Assembly: GCA_030704615.1 (NCBI GenBank)
Contig: CM060733.1
Span: 15,004,001 to 15,068,000 of the forward strand
Direction of reading: 5' to 3'
Length of the DNA stretch: 64,000 bases
From: Takakia lepidozioides
Taxonomy: Eukaryota > Streptophyta > Takakiopsida > Takakiales > Takakiaceae
The translations under genes were made by a program, and so were the position numbers. Each line of letters starts with the position of its first letter. The stretch's first letter is position 1. Shown piece after piece: positions 22,521 through 33,491 of this stretch. The notes beneath the pieces were generated by a model. That model saw nothing but the letters and a program-made list of their open reading frames with translations. It was not told the origin of the DNA and did not search any database.

Positions 22521-23810
22521 TCCTCACTTCAAACGATGAGGTGGAAATGTCGTAATTTGTTCTCTTTCAGACAGATTAACACTGAAAGAAATGTTGTGGC
22601 TGAATTTGAACAAAAAAGACCCCAAAATAATTACAGTAAGTGGTGTTTAGAAAAATATATGCTGGTTTGATAACTGAGGGGGAAAAAACTTGGGTATCTC
22701 TTTTGGCAGCTATTTGATGCATCCAACAAAGATACAAACCTGTACTGTAAAGAATTTCAGGGAACGGTCTGGCAATCCAGATAGGGATGTACATGACCTG
22801 TCGCCTTTCAGATACTTATACAGCCATGCTATGGGTCACTATCGTTCGAGCTCTCCTCACAGTGCGATGGAACTGCGGCTTCTGTTGTATCCGCATTGTT
22901 CTCATCACTCACATTACACTTGGATGCATCGCTTGATCTTGTCATTCCGTAATCAGCAAGTATAGAGGGATGTACGGGTAAATTGGGAGGCCACGAAATC
23001 GGTTGCTCTCTCTCTTATCTTTATCTTTATCTCTTGTTTTGGCGATGGACCCGATCTCTGCCCACAAGAACATGTTTGATGTCCCAAGATATTTTGTGGT
23101 CGCTGCGGCCTTCGGAGGAATGTCATGCTCTGAGAGCATCCCTGGATTCTGACGAAGCCTGTCATGCCCGAGTTGATGCAGTGCGAGCCCATGACACAAA
23201 CTGGGTCGTTATGGAATGGAGCCACATCCACTATCTTGGAACAAGCATGACACTTCCAATTAGAGACTCTCTCCCCCTCTCTCCTCAGTTGCCTTGAGTT
23301 GCCCTTTGGAATCTGTGGTTTGACTGTCACAATCTCTGCTAGTCAGCCTTCTACCTGCATCGGGGATATCCTTCATAGTACAGTGGAAAGAGATGGGTTA
23401 GAGGGTTTGATTGCATTACAATGCGGAACTAATGCCCATAGTTCCCATTGACCAAACAAAGTTGTATGCTTCAATGGAGACTGAAGAGAGAGAAAGAGGA
23501 CATACTAAGAACAGACACTTCAAAACCTTGAAAGCAAATATCAATATCAAGACCATCATTTTTATCAAGACCATAAGTTTTAAATTAACAATTCATTGCG
23601 TGCCACGATTTACTAAATCAATCCATTTCAACCTTTCCGCCATACCTAGTGGCCCATGGATTGATGGTGTACGGGATGTATGTATTTAAGACCATGCGGA
23701 TGACCCACCCCTTTTTGTGAAACTTCAACATAGTTCTCAAAAGTCGTCGCTAGTAGTGCGGAGCAACGCGAAGCCCTAGTTTTTTGGAGATATTGTAGAA
23801 AGCAGTGGGT
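22521..23810. other. No recognised gene
   Basis: Overlapping short frames near 22950-23330 on both strands show no known motif. A 'tctttatctttatctt' simple repeat lies near 23010-23035. This is probably intergenic sequence downstream of the PPR pseudogene. Confidence 0.4.
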
Positions 23811-24241
23811 AGTGTGGTGGTAAAGAGCAACTTATGGTAAGCATGTGGTTTGGTGTTCAAATCCTGCTAGGTGATACTGTGCAGTAATGTTTGTTAATAA
23901 TAAATATATATTTTGGCTGAGGAGGGTCTCCCAGTCCGGTTGAAGGTTGGAATTAGTACACTCGCCAGTTGGAGTCTGCTCGAAGGTCGCCGGTCCGCTC
24001 GCCAATCGCCGGTCTGCTCGCCAATTGTCTGTCCGCTGGCCAGTCCCCTCGTCAGTCCTCCCGAAGATTGGAGTCAGTCTGCTAGAGGAGTTAGTCTCTT
24101 GGAGGGTACGAAGAACCAGGACTTGAAAAAATTCAGAATCCGGACCCGATGAATAGGCTGTGGGTTTATCCGCTCACCCCATGGGCCGTACTGGCGGGCC
24201 CATAGGTGCATTGAAATCGCTATCATCAAACAATGAGAGGC
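23811..24241 (+). mobile_element. Truncated relative of the Mutator-like MITE, with tRNA-like segment
   Basis: The sequence is a degenerate inverted relative of 10957-11260. Shared segments include 'gggtagtgtggtggtaaagagcaa', 'gtgcagtaatg', 'ataaatatatattttg', 'ggacttg-aaaaattcagaa' and 'gggccgtactggcggg', and it ends in 'aatgagaggc', one terminal inverted repeat. The left terminus is missing. This copy has a better tRNA-like segment: a B-box 'ggtgttcaaatcctg' about 35 bases after an A-box-like stretch. A SINE head captured by, or fused to, the MITE is one explanation. Confidence 0.6.
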
Positions 24242-24244
24242 AGG

Positions 24245-24860
24245 ATGCTTATGTGTTCAATTGATGGATGAATGGAGATATTTATGAATTTATTACTATA
24301 GATTGTTAGTATGGATTTGGTTGCATGGTATGACCATAAGTACCTTAAATCAGAGTGGATCAGAGGTTGGCACATGCTCCCAATTAGATAATTTTTATCA
24401 AACACATACTAGATTCTAAAAAATTCTAGTACATAATATAGATAAATAGATAAATGCTTCCAATCACTCGCATAAGCCAAAAGCGAACCAAAAACATATA
24501 TATATGTATTTATTTATTTATCTCTTACCTACATAAGTAGGCTAAGTGCGCATCGCGCCTTGTTTTTTTCCCCGTTTAGTAAAAGTTTGAGGGCAATTTT
24601 TGAGGGCTTCTATTCCCTCTTTAATTTTTTTTCTTTAAAGAAAAAATATAAATTCAATATTGACAATTTAATGATATGACACTACAAAGACAATAGGTTC
24701 ATGAGCAATAAACTGGCATGTGCCATTGGCACAAAAGACAAATGAATGGCCAATATGCCAGAAAATCTGCTTATTTTCATGAATTTCCAATGACAAATAA
24801 TACTTGAAATTCAATGTCCCACACCACAGGTCCAGAAATTATGAAACCTCTGGATGCACC
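24245..24860. other. AT-rich non-coding stretch
   Basis: AT-rich sequence with no coding frame or clear repeat structure beyond short TA and TTTA runs near 24500-24525. Confidence 0.4.
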
Positions 24861-24861
24861 C

Positions 24862-25172
24862 CCGGGGCCTACTCAGCAGTGATTGTTTTCGTAAATTTGA
24901 AAAATAGCTCGAGTGGCTATTCAGTTTTACAAGAAATAGCTATATATTCTGTCCATCCATTGAAATGGATAGAATCATCCTCTTATGTACTTTCATCCAT
25001 TCATATCATCCATATTTGCCGAATTCATCCATTATTATTTTATCTTTGTAGAAGTTTGGCGATTTCATCCATGGAAAAATTGGGAATTTATGACAGAATA
25101 TTCCATTTTCATTTTTTGAGGTTGCCATTTGGCGATTTTTCGCCAAGAAAGAAAACACTGCTACTCAGTGAG
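24862..25172 (+). mobile_element. MITE-like element with short terminal inverted repeats, copy b
   Basis: The left end 'ggcctactcagcagtg...ttttcg' is inverted at the right as 'cgccaagaaagaaaacactgctactcagtgagggc'. The body matches copy a at 2370-3150 (minus strand), including 'aaatagctcgagtggcta', the 'catccat' repeats and 'gaggttgccatttggcg'. This copy lacks the roughly 460 bases, including the gypsy integrase fragment, present in copy a. No clear target duplication was identified. Confidence 0.5.
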
Positions 25173-25179
25173 GGCTTTC

Positions 25180-25564
25180 CAGCAGTATCAGGTACCCGGT
25201 CAGAGACCTTGCGGCTTAGGAGATCTCAACATACATAGAAACAAACAAAACAAAACAAACTGCGTTGTTTAATACATTGATACCTATTTACATTTATGAC
25301 CATGTGTATTAAAAGACAATTCAAGGGCCAATTTTACAGAAAACCCAATTTGCTATTTTCTAAGAATTTCCAAAGAGCTAGGCTTATGACAACTTTACCA
25401 TGTTCTGGTTGGTCCCACTTTTGGTATTGGTCCTTAGATGCCTATGTCTGGCCATAATTGAGACTAACATTGTTATAGAAACTACAAAAGCCAAGTCCAT
25501 GATTGACTGGTGGGGTTGACATAACACCGAGCTTTAGATAAAAGAGAAGATTTGAAACCAACTT

Positions 25565-25565
<1 letters not shown>
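25180..25565. other. No recognised feature
   Basis: Non-coding and AT-rich on both strands, apart from a short 'aaacaaacaaaacaaaac' run near 25240. Confidence 0.4.

Positions 25566-25597
<32 letters not shown>
25566..25597. repeat. (TA)n microsatellite
   Basis: About 15 TA dinucleotides directly abut the 3' end of a minus-strand SINE copy, a position where SINEs often carry simple-repeat tails. Confidence 0.9.
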
Positions 25598-25598
<1 letters not shown>

Positions 25599-25599
<1 letters not shown>

Positions 25600-25735
25600 G
25601 CCTCCCGAAGGGAGCCTAGATTAAGGTGTCTCTTCACCACAAAGGCTATTGCCTTCCAGCTGAAAGGTGGACACCTTCATGACCAGACCATGGTTTAACC
25701 GTGGTATGTGCCCCTGGGCTACATGTTGGTTGTCC
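25599..25735 (-). mobile_element. tRNA-derived SINE, copy 1
   Basis: Read on the minus strand it starts 'ggacaaccaacatgtagccc', with an A-box region and the B-box degraded. It continues through 'ggtgtccacctttcagctgg' to 'ctcccttcgggaggcg' and then the TA repeat. It shares this body with the copies at 26084, 32269, 32909 and 49056. Confidence 0.75.
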
Positions 25736-25972
25736 AACTTCAAAATATTTACCTTTTGGTGTAAGTGGGGGAGCACACTCCGACAGTAGTCTAATCCTAA
25801 AAGAAAACCTCAAGCTATCTCTAAAGTACACTACTCCCCTCATATGTATAACTTCGCAGCTCTCGCATTGCAATAATTCGTAATAAAAGAAAGATTGAAA
25901 GTGGCCAGCTTGCCACTAAGAAACTGGTATAGAGCCCCCTTGAAAGAGGGTAGTATCCGAGTAGTATCCGTA

Positions 25973-26013
25973 ATGGGAAGAGGCTCTTATTTACGCTAGC
26001 TCCCATTGGCGTC
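25973..26013 (+). repeat. 41-bp repeat also at 31556-31600
   Basis: The words 'gggaagaggctcttatt' and 'tacgctagctcc' and the ending 'ttggcgtcat' are repeated at 31556-31600 with only one or two changes. In both places they run into a simple repeat (TA here, TG there), which suggests the 3' end of a retroelement. Confidence 0.6.
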
Positions 26014-26083
26014 ATGTATATATATATATACCTCTTGTAACCTTCTTAGACTAACAATAATCAGGCTGCATAGATAAAAGTAT

Positions 26084-26207
26084 GACACCTCCCAAATGAA
26101 GTTACATTATGTGTGTGGACACCTTTGTGACACCAAACACTGAACTGAACCCACATCCACTTCGGAGGTGGTATGTGCTCATTACCACTTGAACGGACGA
26201 CACGCCC
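26084..26207 (-). mobile_element. tRNA-derived SINE, copy 2 (degenerate)
   Basis: It shares 'gacacctcccaaatgaag', 'gtggacacctttgtgac' and 'gaggtggtatgtgctcattacca' with the other copies. The B-box is changed, and about 45 bases are missing from the middle. Confidence 0.65.
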
Positions 26208-26264
26208 ATTTACTTATTAAAGGGCCAACTTCCAAGTCCCAGCCGGCTCGGCCAAGTTATCCAA

Positions 26265-26425
26265 CGTTGGTGGATCATCCCTAACCGATGATAGGAAATG
26301 TCGCTTTCATGTAGGGTTGGCCATTATTATAGGGGGGCCTCTAGAGTGATTGTACCAACACTAGAAAATCTGTGCTTTCATGTAGGGTTGGTCCTTAGTA
26401 TAAGGGGCCCACTAGAGTGATAGTA
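26265..26425 (+). repeat. Imperfect tandem duplication, ~70-bp unit
   Basis: 'gctttcatgtagggttgg' followed by 'ataggggggcctctagagtg' at 26299-26350 is repeated as 'gctttcatgtagggttgg' and 'ataaggggcccactagagtg' at 26371-26418. No coding content. Confidence 0.7.
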
Positions 26426-26429
26426 CCAG

Positions 26430-28600
26430 CACAACACTAATATTCTTCCAAACATCCCGAAACATGTATCTAAATGACTAGGGTATCATCTAAGATGTTT
26501 GAACTTGCTTAAATCCTTGGATGTATTTGATTTCTCAACTTTCTACGGCTTTGCATTGCACTGTACAAAAAAAGCAGATACCGATCTATATCTCTCTCTA
26601 TAGACATGCATTGGACCAACAAACATCTAGAGTGATTTATAGTGATCTAAAGGGAATAACAAGCATCCACAGGGATGTAGAATGATGTATAGGATTCCAT
26701 ACTGATCAAGAGCTGTTGCACCCCAAAAAAACCATATATGTTAAAGCAAAAGACGGCTGATAGCTAGTTTCTTTTTATCCATAATTCTTGGGCATGAGTG
26801 CTTTAGAGGGTAATCATCCCACATAACACGTTAGTTTCCAATTGGCAGGACTTTAAGCAAAAAGAACGTTGCTCAGAAGAAAAAACAAAATCTATATGTG
26901 AAATCCTTTTCTTTGAAATTTTATTTTCGGTGACTAAAAGAAGACGTGGGGGCCCCCATACTTGTAACAATAGTCTCTCCAAAAGAGACTCACAATGGTA
27001 CATCATCAGTTTTAATGAAAACAATGTAACATTAATATCTTTGTCAAGAGGGCCAACTTAGTTAGTGTGTAAGCTGAAACTAAGAGCATCTCATGCGGTG
27101 CAAGCCGAATGCCTCATCAAATGCATTGTACTCGCCCGTTGGCGGGGCCAATTTCCAAGATAGCGGAGGAGTAGAAAAGAACCCCTTGCCGCGCAAGCCT
27201 CATGATGTCTCGCTATCTTATCTTTGCTCCACTAGCAGTAGGTAGTCATTTAGAGGCACGGCCACGTCTGAACGTCTTCTTAGTTTTCGCAAGCATGTGC
27301 TCTTGTCAATTTAGCTTGGGGTGGAGTCGCTGCCATGGCCACATGCGCGCAGTAGCCCCACTAGTTGGGGTTGCAGAAATGTGTAGTCAGAAAAGGGTGT
27401 CCAAACGGATCAAACATACTGGCGGCCCAGGTTTGGAGCCCAATATATAGGCGAAATTTGGCGAGGGAATTACAAATTTGAGCGGTCCCACACTAATTAT
27501 TTGGCATTATTGCACCATTGGGGTTTAATTTTGGCCCCACCTTATGCGGCGGAACTACATTGGCTAGGGGGGTCTTTACCAAAAGGGCAACACTATGGCA
27601 TGCAGTGGGAGATGTCACTTTCTACTTGTTTGTCTTTAAAGTATCTCCTGTAGCTTATCATTTGATAACCTATTGCATCCTTTATGAGCCCTCCACACCA
27701 TGGACAAGGGATGAGATGAAACACAAGATGACAATTGCCCCAATTCACCTTGGCCGCAATCTTACTAGTGTTTGTCAACATTTTGATATGATGGTCTTCA
27801 CATCAATTATCTATTTGGTTCTTCCAACCTAGCTTTATCACCTTCTTCTTCATGCTCTTTTTTTCATAGTGATCACATATTTCAGCCGTGCCAACTTCTT
27901 GGTAGAATTACTCATACATCATCCTCGTCCTGTCCAATCTCATCCATGTAGTCCAAAAAGTAATTGCAGTATTCTCTTTTCTTTTCTTTTCTTTTCTTTT
28001 CCATCTCTCACTCTTTTGCCTTTTTCAGCAAGTACAATTAAGAAACAAATGGGAAAAGAAATTCTCTCTTCTAGCTACAATTTATGCATGCAATAGTTCA
28101 AGGCATATATACCGTCCAATCTTTTCTAGATACATAAACAAGACATAATTAATTAATTAGTTGAAATGGAGGCACATATCTATGGCCTTCAAGATTCATC
28201 AAAGAACACCGACCATGATCTCTTGAAGAAGAAATTTGAATTGTTTTCATACTTGGTCCACCTTCCACCAAGTCCAAATCACATGGAGTTCAATAATATT
28301 TTTTCCACTATAATCTCATGTAGGCGTCACTTTTTTTTCCCACCAAAGCAACCAAGAAAAAATTATTGGCCAGTGGGAAGGCTCCAAACTTTGTAAAGTC
28401 TTAGTGATCCCTAACGATCGGGCCTAAAATACTAATATGGTAGGGACCAATTGGAGAAGTGTCCAAGGAAGGAGTGCCCAGGAAGCAAATCAGCGAGGAT
28501 TCAATTTCTGGGATTGCTTGGCGCTTGTAGTCTAGCCTGGAGGTATGCTTCCATGCCATTTCTAATTTTTATTTTTATTTGTAGCCATGATGCCATGCCC
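26430..28600. other. Non-genic region with simple repeats
   Basis: No known protein motif was seen in any frame, including those near 27200-27450 and 27518-27832. A (TTTTC)n microsatellite lies at about 27975-28001. Confidence 0.4.
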
Positions 28601-28754
28601 GCCAGGGCTTGACACCCCCTCAGGCAATCCTTGATTTGCAGCCAGCAGGAGCCCAGTCAAATCCTCCCCACCCCTCGCCGCCAATGTCGCGTCATGGCCG
28701 GACCACACCAGTCCCCGCCCCCGCCCCTATCACCCTTGTTCCCCATCCCATCGA

Positions 28755-28960
28755 CCCGAAGTCCACCAATCTCGTATCACCATGCCCTCGCATCACCCCA
28801 CCCCATCCCATGTCACCCCATTTTGTGTCACCCTACTATATTATGCCACCCCACCACATGTAACCCCATCTCGGGTCACCCCAGCATCCCTGCGCATGTA
28901 ACCCCATGTTGTGTCACCCCAAACCATGTAACCCCATATCATATCACCCCGCAACATGGG
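28755..28960 (-). repeat. Minisatellite (atgtaacccca / tgtcacccc)
   Basis: Repeats of 'catgtaacccca' and 'gtgtcacccc' alternate at 20-30 base spacing. This is the reverse complement of the motif pair at 10061-10340 and 29940-30145. The proline- and histidine-rich frames here simply translate the repeat. Confidence 0.75.
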
Positions 28961-29224
28961 TGGCTGCAGTCTAGAGTGCCTCAAAATGGGCAGATGGAAC
29001 CTACACAAAGAGCCCAAAAACTTTATTTTGGTTTTCTCATAGTGAATAGCCAATTGTAGGCTCAACTCCATGAACTGTTCATGTGATGTCATTTCAAAAA
29101 TGGTAGCAAAAACGTTGTCGAGAGGTCCCGTTGAAAATGCCATTACCTTAAATCCTCTAGACCACGACTCACACAATTTTTCAGTTCCATCCCCGGCCCA
29201 CTCTTCCCTAGTGCAAATACTCCT

Positions 29225-30145
29225 AAGAGATGGGTGATATGGGGTGGGGTTACACGTTGGAGGATGACACAAAATGAGGATATATGTGGGCAGTTGCAGC
29301 GTAGACTATCCATAATTTGGTGTCACAGTGTAATTTTGGCGGTACAATATAAGAAATGGCCCATACAAGCACACTTTGATGAAAGTGAGATAAAAAGACT
29401 TCATATCTCAAGCCTCATCATGAAAATGTAACAGTCCATAACAAACATAACAAACATCGTAATGGTTTTTTTCCATTTCTTTTATTAGGTTGAAGATTAT
29501 AATAAAAATTTAGATTTAACATAAGATTAGTCTAATCTTAAAGAATCTGAAATGAGAAAGAAAAGGCAAAAACATTGATGCCCTAATTTTGTGTAATGTT
29601 TTACCCACCAAATTATCCAATTTCTTGTTTATGAAAATGAAGTAAATTAAGTTTAACAAATCTCTTCACAAAAGTCATCCCTCGTTTGTCACTCCATCTT
29701 CTGTAAGCCCACCAAACATTGATACCAGATGAGTGAGGGGCGCTGAACCTTTGGAGCGAGTATCAACAATGAGCCCTAACCCATAATACGAGACTGGTAT
29801 GGGTTGGCGCCCTTTTTCCCAAACCCTAGTTTGCCTACATCCTGGTATCGGCCCATCAAAGACTAGGCTGGTCTGGTCCTAATACAAGTATTGATACCAG
29901 GGTTGATACGAGGGGCACTTTCCAATACCAGATAACATGAGATAGGGTTACGTGGGTCGGTAAAACAAGAACAGGTGTTTCATGTGGTGGGTTGACATGA
30001 TCGGGGTGACACTAGGTAGGATTACATAATCCAGGGTGACACGAGATTGGGTTACATGGTTTGGAATGACACTAGGTGGGGTTACATGCTCAGGGGTGAC
30101 ACAAGATGGGGTTACATGGGGCGGGTTGACACCAGATGGATGGGG
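29225..30145 (+). repeat. Minisatellite (ggggttacat / ggggtgacac), split
   Basis: A short stretch lies at 29225-29290 and a longer run at 29940-30145, where 'ggggttacatgg' alternates with 'ggggtgacac' about every 22-27 bases. The intervening 29290-29940 is AT-rich with no gene and may be an insertion into the array. Confidence 0.65.
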
Positions 30146-30414
30146 AAAGAATTGGAGTTGTGCTGCGATGGGACTCGATCGGACAAGATCGGGTGGGGAG
30201 GATTTGATCAGGCCTTGCCGGCAACTATTCAGGAGGTGGAAAATCGGCCTGGCGCGCTTGCATCAAGTTCTTACTGTATTCCTATCGTCAGACAGAAGTG
30301 GGTAAGAAAAGGAAAAGGAGAAAGGTAAAGCAACTCAAGCCAACTCAATCAGGGTTACTATTCTACCAAAGGACCAAAACCTGAGGAGGAGTGCATTAAC
30401 AAGCTGCTCATAAC

Positions 30415-30715
30415 ATTGGATTGGATGAGGCCGAATCCGTTGGCTAAGACGCAACCATGTTGTAAGTCATTTGTAGTGGAACCCACCTTCCCACCTTTGC
30501 TTGTCGGGTGGGTCCGTGCATTCCGGGAGGTAGCCGGATTGTAGTCAAGGGAGGGATCACAATGTGTTTAAGATTGACGGAGCGCTTGGCCTTTGACTGT
30601 TGCAGAGGGAAGCTGAAATTTGCACACAACCACCTTCTTCCACAATGCTATGGCAATGGTGGAAAGAGTCCGCACTTTGCTGGGTGGACATGGCCTCCTT
30701 CATGAACTAGGTTAT
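30415..30715 (+). pseudogene. Degraded copy of the MFS transporter 5' end
   Basis: About 300 bases match 33185-33545, which holds the 5' flank and first exon of the MFS gene. Shared segments include 'ggattgga-gaggccgaatccg', 'gacgcaaccatgtt', 'aagattg', 'gagggaagctgaa' and, at the exon, 'gtccgcactttgctgggtggacatggcctccttcatg' against the intact gene's first-exon start. The copy breaks off within exon 1 and has several indels, so it encodes nothing useful. It is an old partial duplication 2.8 kb upstream of the parent. Confidence 0.75.
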
Positions 30716-32265
30716 CACTACGTGGAAAGGGATTACCGCATATAATGGGGAGCCTTTGCGTCAAGCCGCGAGAAAGTGAGGGCGACCCAATATATCCTCT
30801 AAGTAATCGCTTGACATGTGACCATTTCCTCACTTCACTGTAGAGAGCTCCCATAGGCCCCACCTCCCAAAGGGGGCAGTAGCCGCAGTGCGAAGTGGCT
30901 TCGGCCGAAGTATTCTCTCTCTCTAGAGAGCTCCTGGATGAAGTGAAGGCTCTCTGATGTACAGCCGGCCTCTTGGATGAAATGAGCTCCTAGATGACGC
31001 GCAATGATTACAAGGAGACAATTGATTACTGCGTCATACTGGTGCGATCCTGGCCGTTGAAAAATATAAGATCTGTTCAATCATACATTAAGGAAAGGAA
31101 CACTAGTGTTGGGTATTTCCTTAATTTGCTGGCAAAGCTACCCCCTCTGGGTTGTACTATGGGCTTGGAAGGTTCTATACTTTTGGAACCACAGGATCCA
31201 TGCAGGGCTGGACACTAAGTACATGGGGGCACGATACACCCTTAGTAGCCTTAGGAACTTGTGGAGGGCACGCCATTGAGAAAGTGGGCATGTAAGGAAC
31301 CAACAGAGGTGAAGTGGGCCATCTCTGCAGTGAGCAGTACCTGGGTCCAAAGGGCTCTTAACACCGCCATCTTTAGTGGGTCCACAAGTTATTGCAACAC
31401 CGCTAGTACCCAAAGAGAACCCTAATCCCAACAACATGCCTGCTCCCACGTCGCACTCTTGCTTCTTTTATAAAGTTGGTATATGTATGTATATTTTATA
31501 GTCTACATTTATTGCATGATTTGCTGGTTTGTGGTGTTTGTTTATCTTATAATGCAGATGGGGAAGAGGCTCTTATTTACGCTAGCTCCAGTTGGCGTCA
31601 TATGTGTGTGTGTGTGTGTATAATGTGGTTAGAAACCCAGATGCACAATTGTCGATCATCAGTCGACCTGATAAGAACATCCTTTCATGTATCGGACCTA
31701 TCGAAAATGGCTGGGTACTTTTATCACTTCAATGTATGGGGTGACCGGCCCCCCTCCAAGCCCTCCATGTACCAGACTTATTGTAAATGGCTGGGTACTC
31801 TTACCACTTCAATGTTTCGGCCGGTCACCCCCTCCAAGTCAGTGCTTTTGTAGCTCCGCAGGGTAACATGGAAAGGAGCTGGGGGATGGGTCCTGCAAAT
31901 TGCGTTGAGTTCGGACCTGCATGTGCCCAATAAAGGCCCACCATGACCAGGCAATTTGATATGTAGAGATGTTAACAGTTACTGGGGATCTCTTGTTCCA
32001 CATCAATCACACTACAGTCCAAATATCACCTGCTTGCGATCTCCACATTATTGTGGAAATGCTTAAGGAGGCCCCCTTATTTTCTCCAAGTGCTCCCCAC
32101 GAACTCCTAAATTTGCGGCCCTAGCTCCCCCCGCCCCACATGGAATGAGGCTCTTAACCAGGTTTGGTGGGCCATCTCCAAAGCTACGACCTAGTCTCAT
32201 GGATGAGGCTGTATCTGGCAGTGAATATTCATCCACAGAAATGAACCTTACCAAAATAAAGTAAA
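30716..32265. other. No recognised gene
   Basis: Scattered frames, including a 100-codon minus frame at 31138-31449, show no known motif. A (TG)n run lies at 31602-31618 after the 41-bp repeat. Confidence 0.4.
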
Positions 32266-32268
32266 GTA

Positions 32269-32519
32269 TGACGCCTCCGGAAGGGAGCGTAACTTATGGT
32301 GTCACTTCACCACAAAGACTACTTCCTTCCAGCTGAAAGGTGGACACCTTCATGACACACCAGACCGTGGTTTGAACCCACAACCACATCCTCATGACAC
32401 ACCAGACCGTGGTTTGAACCCACAACCACATCTTCATGACACACCAGACCGTGGTTTGAACCCACAACCACATCCAACGTGGTATGTGCCCATTACCAAT
32501 GGGCTACATGCTGGTTGTC
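32269..32519 (-). mobile_element. tRNA-derived SINE, copy 3, with triplicated B-box segment
   Basis: This is the best-preserved copy. On the minus strand the head reads 'gtagcccattggtaatgggc' (A-box region), then 'tggttgtgggttcaaaccac' (B-box), then 'ggtgtccacctttcagctgg' and 'ctcccttccggaggcgtca'. A segment of about 44 bases holding the B-box (plus strand 'ccgtggtttgaacccacaac') is present three times in tandem at 32363-32470. Confidence 0.85.
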
Positions 32520-32908
32520 AACCTTACCAACATTTTAGCTACCTACCACATCTATCTACTCACAAGATTGTGCAAGAATTGACTTTCAGAATTGGTAGGT
32601 TATACTAAAAATGCAGGGCAGTTTTTCCAACTCCACACAAATATGACTGAAAGAATGTAGTTTGACAAAGGTCATTTCCCAGATTTTTATCTTTCATGAA
32701 GCAATGACCTCCACATTCACAAACCATGGAGGGAGATCATATGTCCTCTCCAAATTTGGGGACATACACATACACTTTTTTTTTCTTTCTTTTCAGAGAA
32801 AGGGGCGGAGCCCTTTAATCGAAGTAGAGGACGAAGAAAAAATAACCTGGTTTGGGGCCATGAGACAGTACAGCAGATCACACACTTTAAGGTACAATGA
32901 AATTGGAG

Positions 32909-33008
32909 GCCAGTGGTAATGGGCACAGTTGTGTCCACCTTCCTGCTGGAAGACAACAGCCCACCAGGTCAAGAGACACCATAGTTTAGGCTCCCTTGGG
33001 GAGGCGTC
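32909..33008 (+). mobile_element. tRNA-derived SINE, copy 4 (plus strand, internally deleted)
   Basis: It runs 'ccagtggtaatgggcac', 'gtgtccaccttcctgctgg', 'gagacaccatagtttagg', 'ctcccttggggaggcgtc'. The B-box and part of the middle are deleted. Its orientation is opposite to the other four copies. Confidence 0.75.
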
Positions 33009-33491
33009 AAATATTATTGTTATTCCGTGGATGAAAACGGCTGCGACCGATTGTTGAGAACAGCCAAAGGTTGAAAATCTTGAAAAATAAAATGGGAGCT
33101 TTCAAACCGGCGTCTAGCAGGGCCCCCACTTACCGGAGGTTCCCCATACAAATCACCGAACACTGGAATAGATGGCTGAAAACATGGGATTGGACGAGGG
33201 CGAATCCGGGGCGTGAGACGCAACCATGTTAAGTTATTTGCAGTGGAGCCCAGTTTCGCTTTGTCGGATCCGTGGGGACGTGTGTACCGGCAGGTAAGTA
33301 GACTGATTGTATGGCAATGCAGGATCAGAGTGCGTTCAAGATTGGAGGGGCCAACGTGCGCTTGGCTTTGAAAGTGAGGCTGCGGAGAAGACCCATTTTG
33401 GAGGGAAGCTGAAGTCTGCCTCACGTCAAGTTCAAACAATCACCATCTTCAGGGGGCTGCGGGAGTGGAGCTGGAGCAGGCAGCTGTAGCG

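Noticed and set aside
28609-29059. Proline/histidine-rich proteins of 84-142 codons
   Set aside because: They are read-through of the cacccc/catgtaacccca minisatellite.
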